A stretch of 60,589 bases of DNA from Clostridiales bacterium (GCA_016342415.1 JAEIOD010000030.1:1-60589), one strand, 5' to 3'. Positions 8,587 through 17,664 are shown, counted from the first letter of the stretch. Notes: generated from the sequence alone by a model not told the origin. Made by a program: numbers and translations.

Positions 8587-9366
8587 TCATTTGTCTTTCA
8601 AATAAAATAACTCAGGTTCTCTTCTTTTAGAAGAATTATCTATCAACCACTTTTTCACAGGATCAAGCCGTTCATCAAAATCAACTGCATGAATAGGACA
8701 TTTTCTTACACATGCATGACATCTAATACAGAGTTCATCTATGACTTTGATATGTCCATTGTGTTTTAAAGCACCTGTTGGACAGTTGATTGCACATATA
8801 CCACAGTTAAGACAAGTCTCATCAACAATAGGACCTAGAGGTAGTGATGGTTTTAATTCTCTATAAGGAAAATTACCTTTTACATATAACTCTTTTGTTT
8901 TATAAGTGTCTGATTTAAGTAGAGTTTTTATAGTTTCACCAAACTGCTTACATATTTTTAAATCTCTTGAATCTGGTCTTTTTGTGCCCACTTCACTTGT
9001 ATAAGAATGCTCCCCGATAAATGCCCCTGCAGCTAACGGTACAAATCCATTTTTCTGAAAAGTGTTTTTCATCTCCAATAAAGCATCATCATAATCTCTA
9101 TTGCCATAAACGCCCACCATGATTACAGGTGTTTGATTGCCTTTAATTGCAGTTATTTGTTCTGTAATAAGTTGTGGTATACGCCCTGCATAAACCGGCA
9201 AACCTACAATCAATATATCATCTTCATTAAATGACGGCATGACTCCTCTTTGTTTAGGCAAGGTAATATTGTAATTTTTTTCAACTGCTCCTAGTGTTCT
9301 AGCGATTGTATCTACAATTATTTTTGTTGTCCCTGTCGGACTAAAATATAGTGTTTTTATTGTCAT
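8587..9366 (-). CDS. EFR1-type flavodoxin-ferredoxin fusion
   Basis: A 259-residue electron-transfer protein. The N-terminal flavodoxin-like domain begins with TLYFSPTGTTK, the FMN phosphate loop. The C-terminal part has two [4Fe-4S] motifs, CLNCGICAINCP and CIRCHACVRKCP. This order is that of the EFR1 family (flavodoxin fused to a bacterial ferredoxin), common in strict anaerobes. Redox partners are not known. Two ATG codons lie in tandem; the second has the better spacing (7 nt) from GGAGGT, so I start there. The gene is divergent from the membrane protein/HTH pair, and the 14-bp inverted repeat at 9421-9458 lies upstream of both. Confidence 0.85.
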   Translation of the reverse strand: MTIKTLYFSPTGTTKIIVDTIARTLGAVEKNYNITLPKQRGVMPSFNEDDILIVGLPVYAGRIPQLITEQITAIKGNQTPVIMVGVYGNRDYDDALLEMKNTFQKNGFVPLAAGAFIGEHSYTSEVGTKRPDSRDLKICKQFGETIKTLLKSDTYKTKELYVKGNFPYRELKPSLPLGPIVDETCLNCGICAINCPTGALKHNGHIKVIDELCIRCHACVRKCPIHAVDFDERLDPVKKWLIDNSSKRREPELFYLKDK

Positions 9367-9420
9367 CATAGTACCTCCAATACATATAGTATATCAGTAA
9401 ATGACATGATTGTTGTACCT

Positions 9421-9458
9421 TTAGTTATACTATTCGTATGTTTTAATAGTATAACTAA
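9421..9458. repeat. Perfect 14-bp inverted repeat, candidate operator
   Basis: TTAGTTATACTATT (9421-9434) and AATAGTATAACTAA (9445-9458) are exact reverse complements separated by 10 bp. The repeat lies between divergent genes and ends one base before the -35 box of the rightward promoter. No U-run follows on either strand, so an operator is more likely than a terminator. Confidence 0.7.
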
Positions 9459-9459
9459 T

Positions 9460-9488
9460 TTGACTAAATGTAAAAAATATATTACAAT
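9460..9488 (+). promoter_or_regulatory. Sigma-A promoter of the membrane protein/HTH pair
   Basis: TTGACT (9460-9465), 17 bp, TACAAT (9483-9488). The start codon follows 18 bp later, preceded by GAGGTGAT. Confidence 0.8.
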
Positions 9489-9505
9489 TAATATGAGGTG
9501 ATAGT

Positions 9506-9943
9506 ATGAGCAAACTCATGAAAATAACACTAGTCCAAGTCTGTGCTTGGAGCATCGTCGCCATCAGTATGATTATCATATTCTTAAATCCTGGGACAAT
9601 AGAAAACTGGGGAGACAATACAACTAAAACTATATTATTAGCATTTCTGTTCTTCATTGGCTATGCTGTGCATTTAACAACCCATCTCATTGAAAAAAGC
9701 AAACGATGGGGTTTTAGTAAAGATGAAAGAGATTTGGCCATTCAATCAAAAGCTGTGAATGTCGGCTTTATCGTTGTACTCATGTATATTTTCATTTTGA
9801 GTATTTCGCTTTATATAAAATATGAAAATGCAGGCATGATGCCAGTCGGTTGGGTATGGTTTATAGCTTATAGTACGATTGTTATGGCCAATTTATCCGT
9901 TACAATTCCCTCTCTATTAATCTATAGAAAGCAGGGTTACTAA
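9506..9943 (+). CDS. Four-helix membrane protein paired with an HTH regulator
   Basis: A 145-residue integral membrane protein with four predicted helices: about 10-28, 42-62, 84-105 and 115-137. A charged cytoplasmic loop lies between helices 2 and 3 (EKSKRWGFSKDERDLAIQSKA). I do not recognise a catalytic motif. The loop with DERD followed by a conserved-looking helix is reminiscent of small membrane proteins that are encoded with YozG-like HTH regulators. Its stop overlaps the next start by one base (TAATG), so the two are translationally coupled, and they share one promoter. Such pairs are often called membrane sensor plus regulator, but that is inference from gene order only. Confidence 0.75.
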   Translation: MSKLMKITLVQVCAWSIVAISMIIIFLNPGTIENWGDNTTKTILLAFLFFIGYAVHLTTHLIEKSKRWGFSKDERDLAIQSKAVNVGFIVVLMYIFILSISLYIKYENAGMMPVGWVWFIAYSTIVMANLSVTIPSLLIYRKQGY

Positions 9944-10164
9944 TGAATGAACCGAAAGTCATCAATAACCTCAAGCTAATTAGACGCAGTCAACTTACCA
10001 TCACTCAACAAGGTTTAGCTGATGCTGTCGGTTGTACACGTCAAACCATCATTGCACTCGAACAAAACAAATACAACCCCTCTCTTCATCTGGCATTAAA
10101 ACTTGCTGATGTACTAGGGGTTACAGTTGAAGAACTATTTAGATTACCAGTAGATGAATCCTAA
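9943..10164 (+). CDS. Small XRE-family transcriptional regulator
   Basis: A 73-residue protein that is almost entirely one helix-turn-helix domain: TITQQGLADAVGCTRQTIIA covers the HTH, and EQNKYNPSLHLALKLADVLG with VEELF completes the fold. This is the YozG/Cro-C1 type of very short regulator. It is coupled to the upstream membrane protein gene by a one-base overlap. The 14-bp inverted repeat beside their promoter is the natural candidate for its operator, which would make the pair autoregulated; that is inference. The stop codon lies in the loop of the terminator hairpin. Confidence 0.88.
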   Translation: MNEPKVINNLKLIRRSQLTITQQGLADAVGCTRQTIIALEQNKYNPSLHLALKLADVLGVTVEELFRLPVDES

Positions 10165-10180
10165 GTGATTCATCTTTTTT
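10153..10180 (+). terminator. Terminator overlapping the HTH stop codon
   Basis: GATGAATC and GATTCATC form an 8-bp stem with loop CTAAGT, which contains the TAA stop; six T follow directly. Confidence 0.88.
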
Positions 10181-10182
10181 AT

Positions 10183-10211
10183 TTGACTATTGATTGGAAA
10201 CATACTATATT
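10183..10211 (+). promoter_or_regulatory. Sigma-A promoter of the MFS transporter
   Basis: TTGACT (10183-10188), 17 bp, TATATT (10206-10211), immediately after the preceding terminator and 22 bp before the start codon. Confidence 0.75.
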
Positions 10212-10233
10212 AAGAAAAGCATAAGGAGGCACT

Positions 10234-11493
10234 ATGAATACTGCAATATCAAAAAAAATAAATTCCAAATTTTATTATGGTTGGGTGATGATTGTTATGG
10301 CTGCTCTCAGTCTATTCTTTTCAGCTCCCGGACAAACCTATTCAATCTCAACTTTTATTGAGTCTTACATAGAGGATTTCGAGTTTTCTCGAACCATGAT
10401 TGCAAGTTTCTATATGATTGCAACGATTATTTCAGGTACTCTACTAGTCTTTATGGGTAAAGCTGTTGATCGATTCGGACAACGTAACATGACAATTATC
10501 GCTGGACTTATGTTAGCTGTGACTTGTTTCTTTAACAGTATGATCAGCAATATATTTATGGTCGCTATAGGATTCTTCTTTTTGAGATATTTTGGTCAAG
10601 GTTCTCTGACTTTGATTCCAGGATCACTTGTACCCCAGTGGTTCGAAAAAAAAAGAGCTCTTGCCATCAGTCTAACCAATCTAGGTGGTGTTTTTGCCAA
10701 TATGTTGGTCCCTGTTTTAAATGTCTGGTTAATTAAAACTTACAGCTGGCAATTTGCTTGGAAAACATGGTCTATGCTTTTGGCCCTTTTATTTGTCCCA
10801 ATTATTTTTCTTTTACTCGTGAACAAACCTGAAGATATCGGTTTGTTACCTGACAATAGGAAAGTAGAACATCATGATGATCTGAAAGAAGAACTTTATA
10901 ATATGGAAAAGAATTCTTGGATGTTAAATGAAGCTATGAAAACAAAAGAATTCTGGTTTGTAGGATTAATTTCTATGATTGCCCCAATGATTTCAACCGG
11001 TTTGATGTTCCATTTCTTTTCTATCATGAAACTGAAAGGCATTGATGAAACCTCAGCATCATTTGTTATCGGTTTGGTAGCCTTACCCGGCTTTATCATG
11101 CCAATTGTGTCGACTCTGATTATTGACAGGTTTAGATCTAAATTTATTATCACTGGTACTCTTTTACTTATCAGCATCAATATGATGTTACTTCTAGCCG
11201 TCAACTCAACATGGACTGCAGCCTTGTTCATGTTAATCTATGGTTTGGCAATTAATATCCAAGGTGTTACGATTAGTGTTATTTGGCCGAGATATTTTGG
11301 TAGAAAATACTTGGGATCCATTAGAGGTGCTGCCACAGTATTTATGGTGCTCGGATCGGCTTTAGGACCGTTGCCATTTGGCTTGTCATATGACTTAACA
11401 GGCTCGTATCAAACGGTTATTGTCATCATGGGCCTTATCACCCTATTAAGTCTCGGAATGTCATTGTCTATAAGAAAACCAAAGAAAGTGTAA
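10234..11493 (+). CDS. MFS transporter
   Basis: A 419-residue major facilitator with about 12 hydrophobic segments and a central cytoplasmic loop (about 200-235: NKPEDIGLLPDNRKVEHHDD region). The GxaxDrxGqR-like loop between helices 2 and 3 appears as GKAVDRFGQRN, a standard MFS signature, and a second copy appears as IDRFRSKF in the C-terminal half. The overall pattern (start YYGWVMIVMAALSLFFSAPGQTYSISTF) resembles the monocarboxylate/oxalate-formate branch of the superfamily. The substrate cannot be assigned. It is monocistronic, with its own promoter and a strong terminator. Start ATG follows AAGGAGG. Confidence 0.87.
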   Translation: MNTAISKKINSKFYYGWVMIVMAALSLFFSAPGQTYSISTFIESYIEDFEFSRTMIASFYMIATIISGTLLVFMGKAVDRFGQRNMTIIAGLMLAVTCFFNSMISNIFMVAIGFFFLRYFGQGSLTLIPGSLVPQWFEKKRALAISLTNLGGVFANMLVPVLNVWLIKTYSWQFAWKTWSMLLALLFVPIIFLLLVNKPEDIGLLPDNRKVEHHDDLKEELYNMEKNSWMLNEAMKTKEFWFVGLISMIAPMISTGLMFHFFSIMKLKGIDETSASFVIGLVALPGFIMPIVSTLIIDRFRSKFIITGTLLLISINMMLLLAVNSTWTAALFMLIYGLAINIQGVTISVIWPRYFGRKYLGSIRGAATVFMVLGSALGPLPFGLSYDLTGSYQTVIVIMGLITLLSLGMSLSIRKPKKV

Positions 11494-11495
11494 AC

Positions 11496-11523
11496 AAAGC
11501 GATGTCAATCTGACATCGCTTTT
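11496..11523 (+). terminator. Strong terminator after the MFS gene
   Basis: AAAGCGATGTCA and TGACATCGCTTT make a perfect 12-bp stem with loop ATC, followed by a short T-rich stretch. Confidence 0.9.
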
Positions 11524-11594
11524 ATAATTTAAGACTTTATAGCAGTTTGATATCTATCTATTAGTCATTTTACAGAAGAATTTCATGATGTTAA

Positions 11595-12161
11595 TCACAC
11601 CTTTTTTTCAATATCACATATCACTATTTTATTGTTAACTTTTGATTGGATGGTTATTAAATCCATTTCACTGATGATTAACATCTCACCTTGAGTCAAT
11701 TCATATGTTGTAGCATCACACCCGACTGTTACAGATTGATCAAAAGCATACAGTGCCGCAGTATCGTTAATAGTTACTTTCAAGACCTCTTCAGTTATCT
11801 CTTTTACAGTCATTGAAGCCTTGTAATCGTCTGTATACATGAGATTGAAATCTACAACCTTACCTTTACTTAAGGTGTCCCACTCTCCTTTAAAGGCATC
11901 CACTTCAAATGGTTGCAGTGTTATTGAATACTGATTAGCGTGACTCAATTCCAACTTACCTGTTAAACTCATAATCAATCGATTGATGCCAGGTAGTGAT
12001 GTGAAGTTAGATTCCTCTATATCCACACTCGCAGTACTCAATCTATAACCAAAATCCAGAGATTTATAATCACCACTTTCCGGATATAGATACAGTTCAG
12101 TGGTGGTTCCACCAGACCAATTAGTTGTTGTCAATGTTTCTTTTTTTATATGTTTTATCAT
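11595..12161 (-). CDS. HutD/Ves family protein
   Basis: A 188-residue bicupin-type protein. The N-terminus shows the family signature: NWSGGTTTELYLYP followed by FGYRLSTASVDIEES and the SLPGINRLIMSLTG stretch. HutD in pseudomonads is linked to histidine use, and Ves in E. coli is a cold-induced protein; neither has a firmly known biochemical role. No hut genes are near here. It precedes the CsaA-like gene's downstream region on the same strand, but a 46-bp gap and separate ribosome sites give no strong link. Start ATG follows AGGGTGAT. Confidence 0.8.
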   Translation of the reverse strand: MIKHIKKETLTTTNWSGGTTTELYLYPESGDYKSLDFGYRLSTASVDIEESNFTSLPGINRLIMSLTGKLELSHANQYSITLQPFEVDAFKGEWDTLSKGKVVDFNLMYTDDYKASMTVKEITEEVLKVTINDTAALYAFDQSVTVGCDATTYELTQGEMLIISEMDLITIQSKVNNKIVICDIEKKV

Positions 12162-12207
12162 TTTATCACCCTATTTCATGATAGTTATTGTGTATACACT
12201 AAGTCAA

Positions 12208-12555
12208 TTACTCTGCTCGGGTCCCATTAGGTACCGGTTTCTCGGGCACCGCTAATACTGGTGTAATACCATCAGAAAAACCAATATCAAATAACATGCC
12301 TTCTGAAATTTCACCAAACATCTTCTTAGGTGCTAAATTTACGATAAACAAAGCTTGTTGACCGATAACTTCCGTAAAATCATCACGTTCTTTTTTCATA
12401 CCTACTAAAATGGTTCTTTTAAATGAGCCAAAGTCAACGGTCAATTTGATCATCTTATCTGAAGTTTCTATATCTTCTGCATTTTCAATTAAACCCACCC
12501 TAATATCAACTTGATCTAAAACATCCAATTGAATAATATCTTTAACTTTTTTCAT
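12208..12555 (-). CDS. csaA: CsaA-like tRNA-binding domain protein
   Basis: A 115-residue protein consisting of a single OB-fold tRNA-binding domain of the CsaA/EMAP-II/Arc1p family. It contains LDQVDIRVGLIENAEDI at the start and VNLAPKKMFGEISEGMLFDI in the second half, typical of CsaA. CsaA is known as a secretion-related chaperone in Bacillus, but tRNA binding is the ancestral property and the cellular role is unsettled. I start at the ATG following GGAGGTCG; a reading frame continues 24 codons upstream but has no ribosome site, and family proteins are about 110 residues. Confidence 0.82.
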   Translation of the reverse strand: MKKVKDIIQLDVLDQVDIRVGLIENAEDIETSDKMIKLTVDFGSFKRTILVGMKKERDDFTEVIGQQALFIVNLAPKKMFGEISEGMLFDIGFSDGITPVLAVPEKPVPNGTRAE

Positions 12556-12717
12556 CACCGACCTCCAATATCTTTTCATTTGATCATTGGTTCTCCTCAA
12601 AACCAATTTAAATTTCTTATGATTCATACCATGTTATAACCATTCATAATCAACATCTTTATTCTATGATATAACATACGCCAGTAAAAACAAGCCATTT
12701 TCGGAGGCTACATAAAA

Positions 12718-12735
12718 ACCCTAGCGAACTAGGGT
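12718..12735 (-). terminator. Terminator of the alpha-glucoside operon
   Basis: On the minus strand ACCCTAG, loop TTCG, CTAGGGT then TTTTAT. The pgmB stop codon TAG is within the 3' arm. A UUCG-type tetraloop hairpin. Confidence 0.85.
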
Positions 12736-13377
12736 CAAAGTTTCAAAATATGAATAACTGTCTTTAGTACTGTTATAGGCATAATCTGCATCTTTTAATA
12801 CTTCAGCATCACCAATACCAATTGATAACATCCCTGCTGAATTAATGGCCTCTACACCAGCTTTGGCATCTTCAATACCGATACAGTCCTCAGAGGAAAG
12901 ATTAAAAAATGCTGCTGCATCTAAAAAGATATCAGGTTCAGGTTTACCTCTGACTTGACTGGGATCAACCACATAATCAATGTATGATTTTATTCCCAAT
13001 CTTTCGATTAGAAAAGGGGCATTTCTAGATGCGCTCCCAACAGCAATACGTATATTGTTTTTCTTCAGTAACTGAAATATTTCTATGACGCCTTCAAATA
13101 AATCATTGGGTGTTACAGCTTCAATCAATTGCCTATAATGATCATTTTTTTGAGTCATCAACCGACCAATTTCATCTTCTGAACATTTATTGAGTTGATT
13201 ACCGTGTTCTAAAATTCTTATAAGAGATTCTTTTCTGGAAACACCTTTTAACTCTTCATTGAAGGCTTCATCTATAACAATACCCAAATCATCTGCTAGC
13301 GCTTTCCAGGCTAAATAGTGATAATGACTGGTTTCTGTTAGAACACCATCCATATCAAATATTGCCAATTTAATCAT
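12721..13377 (-). CDS. pgmB: Beta-phosphoglucomutase
   Basis: A 218-residue HAD-superfamily enzyme that converts beta-glucose 1-phosphate to glucose 6-phosphate. The nucleophile motif FDMDGVLTET (residues 7-16) has both catalytic aspartates; the cap domain follows, then VGSASRNAP (motif II) and the motif III/IV region KPEPDIFLDAA and GIEDAKAGVEAINSAGM. Its ATG overlaps the end of the GH65 gene by 8 bp, so it is coupled to the phosphorylase that makes its substrate. It is the last gene of the operon. Confidence 0.93.
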   Translation of the reverse strand: MIKLAIFDMDGVLTETSHYHYLAWKALADDLGIVIDEAFNEELKGVSRKESLIRILEHGNQLNKCSEDEIGRLMTQKNDHYRQLIEAVTPNDLFEGVIEIFQLLKKNNIRIAVGSASRNAPFLIERLGIKSYIDYVVDPSQVRGKPEPDIFLDAAAFFNLSSEDCIGIEDAKAGVEAINSAGMLSIGIGDAEVLKDADYAYNSTKDSYSYFETLTLVR

Positions 13378-15592
13378 ATTGCCTCCTTATTCTTAAAGAA
13401 TCTTCTAACTCGTATGAGTCATTATAGATGGTAACTGATACCGAATCCCCTTGTATTAAAGTCATCTGAATATCCTTTGCTATTCTTACTTCTATCCATG
13501 AACTCTTGATCCTAATCTTAAACTTAACGGATTCCCATTTATCAGGTATCCATGGAGATAATCGAATCCCTTCTTTAGTGATTCTAAAACCTGCAAAACC
13601 TTTTAAGATTGCGAGAATCGATCCACCTAGATTGGCCATGTGAAGACCATCTTTTGTATTTTTATGTGTATTTTTTAAATCTAAGAAAATGGTTTCATTA
13701 AAATATTCTTCAGCATGTTTATGTTCTCCAAGTTTTGAAGCCATCATACCATAAATGCAAGAGGATAACGAAGAATCATGTGTCGTTAATTTCTCATAAT
13801 AATGGAAACTATCTCTTCTAACACTTTCCTCAGTATATTCTTCAAGAAGCAAATGAGCCAAAACGGTATCCGCTTGTTTTAATACTTGATGTCTATATAT
13901 TGTCAGTGGATGAAAATGCAGAAGTAATGGATATTTTTCTTTTGGTGTATTTTCAAAATCCCATAGTTTTTTTTCTAAAAAATGATCATCCTGTAGATTT
14001 ATATTTAGTGTTTCATCATAAGGTAAATACATCTGTTCATCAGCTTTTCTGAAGTTATTAAAATCAACTTCTGTAACTTCTAACTTCTCCATCAATTGAT
14101 TGAAAGCTTCTGGATTGTGAACTTCTAAAAGATCTTTCATCATATAAGTCCAATGCATATTGTATTTGGCAATAAGATTTGTATAATAATTGTTGTTGAC
14201 TACACAAGAATATTCATCAGGCCCTGTGACTGCATCTATTCTAAAACTTCCATTATAAAAATGACCTAACTCCAACCATAACAGTGATGTTTCAATCAAC
14301 ACTTCAAATCCATAAGTTATCATAAACTCAAGATCATCAGTCATTAAATAATACTGAATGATACTATAGGAAACATCTCCATTGATGTGATATTGAGCTG
14401 TACCTGCTGGAAAGTACGAGGAGCACTCTTTTCCCGTAATGGTTCGCCAAGGAAATTTAGAACCTCTTTTATGACCTAATACTCTTGCTCTTTCTCTACC
14501 TTCTTCGAGTTGATCGTATCGATACATCAACAGCTTTTTCGAAAGCTCCGGTTGAGACATAAGCAAACACGGTAGTATATAGATTTCAGTATCCCAAAAG
14601 GTATGTCCTTCATACCCTTCACCGGTTAATCCTTTGGCACCAATATTCGTTTTGCCATCTTTTCCAACAGACTGCAACAGCTGAAAAAGATTAAATCTAA
14701 TGCCTCGTTGCAACTCTTTATCTCCAAGAATCTCTATATCCGATGCCTCCCAAAACAAATCTAGATATGACTTTTGAAAACTCATGTGTTCTTCAAATGA
14801 ATAGACTTCCACGACCTTGATATCTGAGTCACTATACTCTTTTAATGATGATAAATAAGCCGTGTATTTTGTCATCTGAAGTTTGTTTGTACCACTCATC
14901 ATAGAAACAACACTGCTATTTTCAATCCTACTAATCACTGGTACCGCTGTTTCATATGTTGATACCGTTTTAATGGTTAAATCTGATTTCAACGTTTTTG
15001 CTTTTATCCATTGATGACTTTTATCGAATCCGATATCCTCAATGTTTAATACCTGTTCTTTATGAGAGCCCACCCTTGGATCTGTTTCATCGGCATAAGT
15101 ATATAAATCCCCTTCAAGAAAAGATTTCATTTCAATAAAGCCATCATATTCGATGTCTACATCCATAAGAAATAAGTATTCGAACTTAAAAGAAACCAAT
15201 CTCTTAAAACATAAGATCGCTTTTTTCTGATGAGCCGTTAAGTAAGTATATTTTCTGATACTGATGCCTTGTTTCATATCCAAAGTCTGTTCAAAATCAA
15301 GAACCTTGTCTTTGGTTAAACTCACTTTTTCACCATCTAGATATATCTCAACTGTTTGAGCTTCAATTACATTTACTTGTCTTTCCGAATCATCAGGAAA
15401 ACCATATAATTTCTCACTGTAAGACAACGGAGTTGTATCATAAAATCCATTTATATATGTTCCTCTAATAGATGGTAAACTCTGTTCTTCGAAACAACCT
15501 CTTACACCCAAATACCCATTCCCTAATGTAAACAGACTCTCATTTACTAAAATGTCCTGTTCCTTGTATGATGTCTTATTTAAAGTCCACAT
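13370..15592 (-). CDS. Glycoside hydrolase family 65 disaccharide phosphorylase
   Basis: A 740-residue family 65 enzyme, which splits an alpha-glucobiose with phosphate to beta-glucose 1-phosphate and glucose. The catalytic core shows GHTFWDTEIYILP, the KRGSKFPWRT segment and the acid catalyst in DAVTGPDEYS; the N-terminal beta-sandwich and C-terminal jelly-roll domains of the family are accounted for by length. Adjacent pgmB is the classical partner and confirms phosphorolysis with inversion. Substrate could be maltose, kojibiose, nigerose or trehalose; I cannot discriminate without alignment. The start follows GGAGCAG. It is the fourth gene of the SBP-permease-permease-GH65-pgmB operon, 9 bp after the permease stop. 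Confidence 0.92.
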   Translation of the reverse strand: MWTLNKTSYKEQDILVNESLFTLGNGYLGVRGCFEEQSLPSIRGTYINGFYDTTPLSYSEKLYGFPDDSERQVNVIEAQTVEIYLDGEKVSLTKDKVLDFEQTLDMKQGISIRKYTYLTAHQKKAILCFKRLVSFKFEYLFLMDVDIEYDGFIEMKSFLEGDLYTYADETDPRVGSHKEQVLNIEDIGFDKSHQWIKAKTLKSDLTIKTVSTYETAVPVISRIENSSVVSMMSGTNKLQMTKYTAYLSSLKEYSDSDIKVVEVYSFEEHMSFQKSYLDLFWEASDIEILGDKELQRGIRFNLFQLLQSVGKDGKTNIGAKGLTGEGYEGHTFWDTEIYILPCLLMSQPELSKKLLMYRYDQLEEGRERARVLGHKRGSKFPWRTITGKECSSYFPAGTAQYHINGDVSYSIIQYYLMTDDLEFMITYGFEVLIETSLLWLELGHFYNGSFRIDAVTGPDEYSCVVNNNYYTNLIAKYNMHWTYMMKDLLEVHNPEAFNQLMEKLEVTEVDFNNFRKADEQMYLPYDETLNINLQDDHFLEKKLWDFENTPKEKYPLLLHFHPLTIYRHQVLKQADTVLAHLLLEEYTEESVRRDSFHYYEKLTTHDSSLSSCIYGMMASKLGEHKHAEEYFNETIFLDLKNTHKNTKDGLHMANLGGSILAILKGFAGFRITKEGIRLSPWIPDKWESVKFKIRIKSSWIEVRIAKDIQMTLIQGDSVSVTIYNDSYELEDSLRIRRQYD

Positions 15593-15601
15593 AAACTGCT
15601 C

Positions 15602-16417
15602 CTATCCTTTAACTGCACCAGATGTAATACCTGATATAATTTGTTTTTGAAATAATATGACTATTATGAGTGTTGGAATGGTCACAATAACCGTTGCTGC
15701 TGTTACCTGACCCCAAAATATTTGGAATTGTCCTCTAAGAAAGGAAATTGCTACGGGTGCTGTATGATAACTTTCATTCGCATTTAACGTCATAGAAAGT
15801 AAAAACTCATTCCACACACCTATAAAGGTAATAATAGCTGACGTAAATATACCCGGTAATGCCAATGGAAAGATAATTTTGACAAAAGTCTTTATCTTAG
15901 ATGCGCCATCAATAAATGCTGACTCTTCCATTTCTTTGGGTACTTTTGCAAAATGAGTGACCAATGTATAAATTGCTATCGGTAAAGAAATCATCGAATA
16001 CGGTAGTACGATATGATACGAATTTGTCCAGCCCAAATCAACAAAGGTTCTGTAAATAGGTCCTACAACCATCATTTGGGGAAACATACTGGTTGCCAAA
16101 ACAACTGCCAACAAAATCCTTTTTCCCTTAAATTTGAGTCGTGCTATAGAATAGGCGCATGCTGCAGCAACAAAAGTCACATAAAGTGTTGTAACACTTG
16201 ATATAATAATACTGTTTTTAAGTGCATTAAAAATATTCCCTCTAAACAACGCTTGATAATGTTCGAAAGTGATTTTATCTGCAAAGAGTTTTAAAGCTTC
16301 ATCACCCCAGATGGCACTTTCAGGTTTTAATGACGTTAGAAATACCCATATAAAAGGAAAGATGACTATGAGTAAATATAGAACAATCGAAATATTAAGT
16401 AATTTTTTACTTTTCAT
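15602..16417 (-). CDS. ABC sugar transporter permease, MalG type
   Basis: A 271-residue inner-membrane permease with about six helices. The EAA loop that contacts the ATPase reads EESAFIDGASKIKTFVKIIFPLALPG, in the usual place before the last two helices. It pairs with the MalF-like permease 8 bp upstream and should import an alpha-glucoside. No ATP-binding subunit is encoded in this operon, so a shared MsmX/UgpC-type ATPase from elsewhere in the genome is expected. Confidence 0.92.
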   Translation of the reverse strand: MKSKKLLNISIVLYLLIVIFPFIWVFLTSLKPESAIWGDEALKLFADKITFEHYQALFRGNIFNALKNSIIISSVTTLYVTFVAAACAYSIARLKFKGKRILLAVVLATSMFPQMMVVGPIYRTFVDLGWTNSYHIVLPYSMISLPIAIYTLVTHFAKVPKEMEESAFIDGASKIKTFVKIIFPLALPGIFTSAIITFIGVWNEFLLSMTLNANESYHTAPVAISFLRGQFQIFWGQVTAATVIVTIPTLIIVILFQKQIISGITSGAVKG

Positions 16418-16425
16418 AGTGCCTC

Positions 16426-17664
16426 CTAATCTGAAATCAACTGAACATCCAAGAACTTAATATAAAGGTATGAAATCATTGCAACAACAATAGCCATTAT
16501 GACAACAACTGCTGAACCATAACCAAATCGTGTTTGTGCAAACATAACTTTATATGCATAAAGAGAAATCGACTCTGTCTTGCCACCAGGTCCACCACCT
16601 GTTAATACAAAAATTAGATCAAATATTCTAAAGGCATCTAATGTTCTGAATAACAATGCAACCAATATTGCTGGTTTTAAGAGCGGTAATGTGACATGTC
16701 TGAATTGCTGAAGTTTGGAAGCGCCATCCAATGACGAGGCTTCATATAAGCTGTGAGAAATAACCTGTAAACCAGCCAATAGAAGCAATGCCATATAAGG
16801 CGTTGTTTTCCACACATCAGCCATAACAATTGCGACCAAAGCACTCTTTCCTGAAAGCAACAAATCTGTTGCATTTGACAATATACCTATTTTTTCTAAT
16901 AAAACAGATACGATTCCTGAAGAACCATTGTATAAATACGCCCAAATAAGCGCTGCTACTGAAGTTGGAATCGCCCAAGGAATCAAAGAGAATGTTCTTA
17001 CCAAACCCCTTCCTTTCATGGCTCTATTCATAATAAGAGCTAACATGAGTCCTAATCCCAATTCGAGAGATATAGATGCGAGTGTAAAGATGATGGTTAT
17101 AAAAAATGCAAATCCTACACGTTTATCTGAAAGTACCATTTTGAAGTTATCTATTCCAATAAAATTGGGTTTTATAATAGCGGTTTCCAGTTCAGAAAGA
17201 ATCATTTTCATATCCTCTTTCGCATAGAAAATATCTTCTTCTCTATAAACATTAAAGATGATCTCAGTCACATCATCAGATGCTTCTATAATGATTTCTT
17301 TTTCTGTCTCGTTCAAACTCACTATCCCAGTTGAAGGTATCAAATTTTGAATCTTCTCATAAGATTCTGTACTGATAATTTTTGCTTCTGTTAATAACTT
17401 TAAAGTATTCTCTTTTTTGACCGTTTCCATTTCAGTATTTAAGTAATAATCAATATACTCAAATGTCTCAGTCATCAAGTCCACGTTGTAGTGTTCTTTA
17501 AAATAAAGCCCTGACTTTTGTTGATCATTGAGTTGAAAATCGAACACAGAGTATTTAAGTGATTCTGCAATCGGTAAGATAGAAAAAACAACAATGAAGA
17601 AAAGCGCTGGGAGAATTAAGAAATATCCCAAATGTTTGTCCATATATTTTAATAATTTTTTCAT
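16426..17664 (-). CDS. ABC sugar transporter permease, MalF type, with long external loop
   Basis: A 412-residue permease. TM1 spans about residues 11-32. Between it and the conserved FIGIDNFKMVLSDKR stretch near 168-182 lie some 120 residues rich in Glu, Lys and Thr, which are absent from short MalF-type permeases and should face outside. The rest shows the typical helices and the EAA loop (EASSLDGASKLQQFRHVTLPLLKP). The start is the ATG behind GGAGGACAT; 15 more codons are open upstream but coincide with the intergenic hairpin. In E. coli MalF an unrelated large loop contacts the binding protein; the same may hold here by inference. Confidence 0.9.
   Translation of the reverse strand: MKKLLKYMDKHLGYFLILPALFFIVVFSILPIAESLKYSVFDFQLNDQQKSGLYFKEHYNVDLMTETFEYIDYYLNTEMETVKKENTLKLLTEAKIISTESYEKIQNLIPSTGIVSLNETEKEIIIEASDDVTEIIFNVYREEDIFYAKEDMKMILSELETAIIKPNFIGIDNFKMVLSDKRVGFAFFITIIFTLASISLELGLGLMLALIMNRAMKGRGLVRTFSLIPWAIPTSVAALIWAYLYNGSSGIVSVLLEKIGILSNATDLLLSGKSALVAIVMADVWKTTPYMALLLLAGLQVISHSLYEASSLDGASKLQQFRHVTLPLLKPAILVALLFRTLDAFRIFDLIFVLTGGGPGGKTESISLYAYKVMFAQTRFGYGSAVVVIMAIVVAMISYLYIKFLDVQLISD

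Noticed and set aside
9430..9657. 75-codon frame on the minus strand opposite the membrane protein start
   Set aside because: Shadow of the plus-strand gene and of the inverted repeat.
12208..12627. Longer form of the CsaA-like gene
   Set aside because: The extra 24 codons lack a ribosome site, and an internal ATG has GGAGG at good distance and gives the family length.
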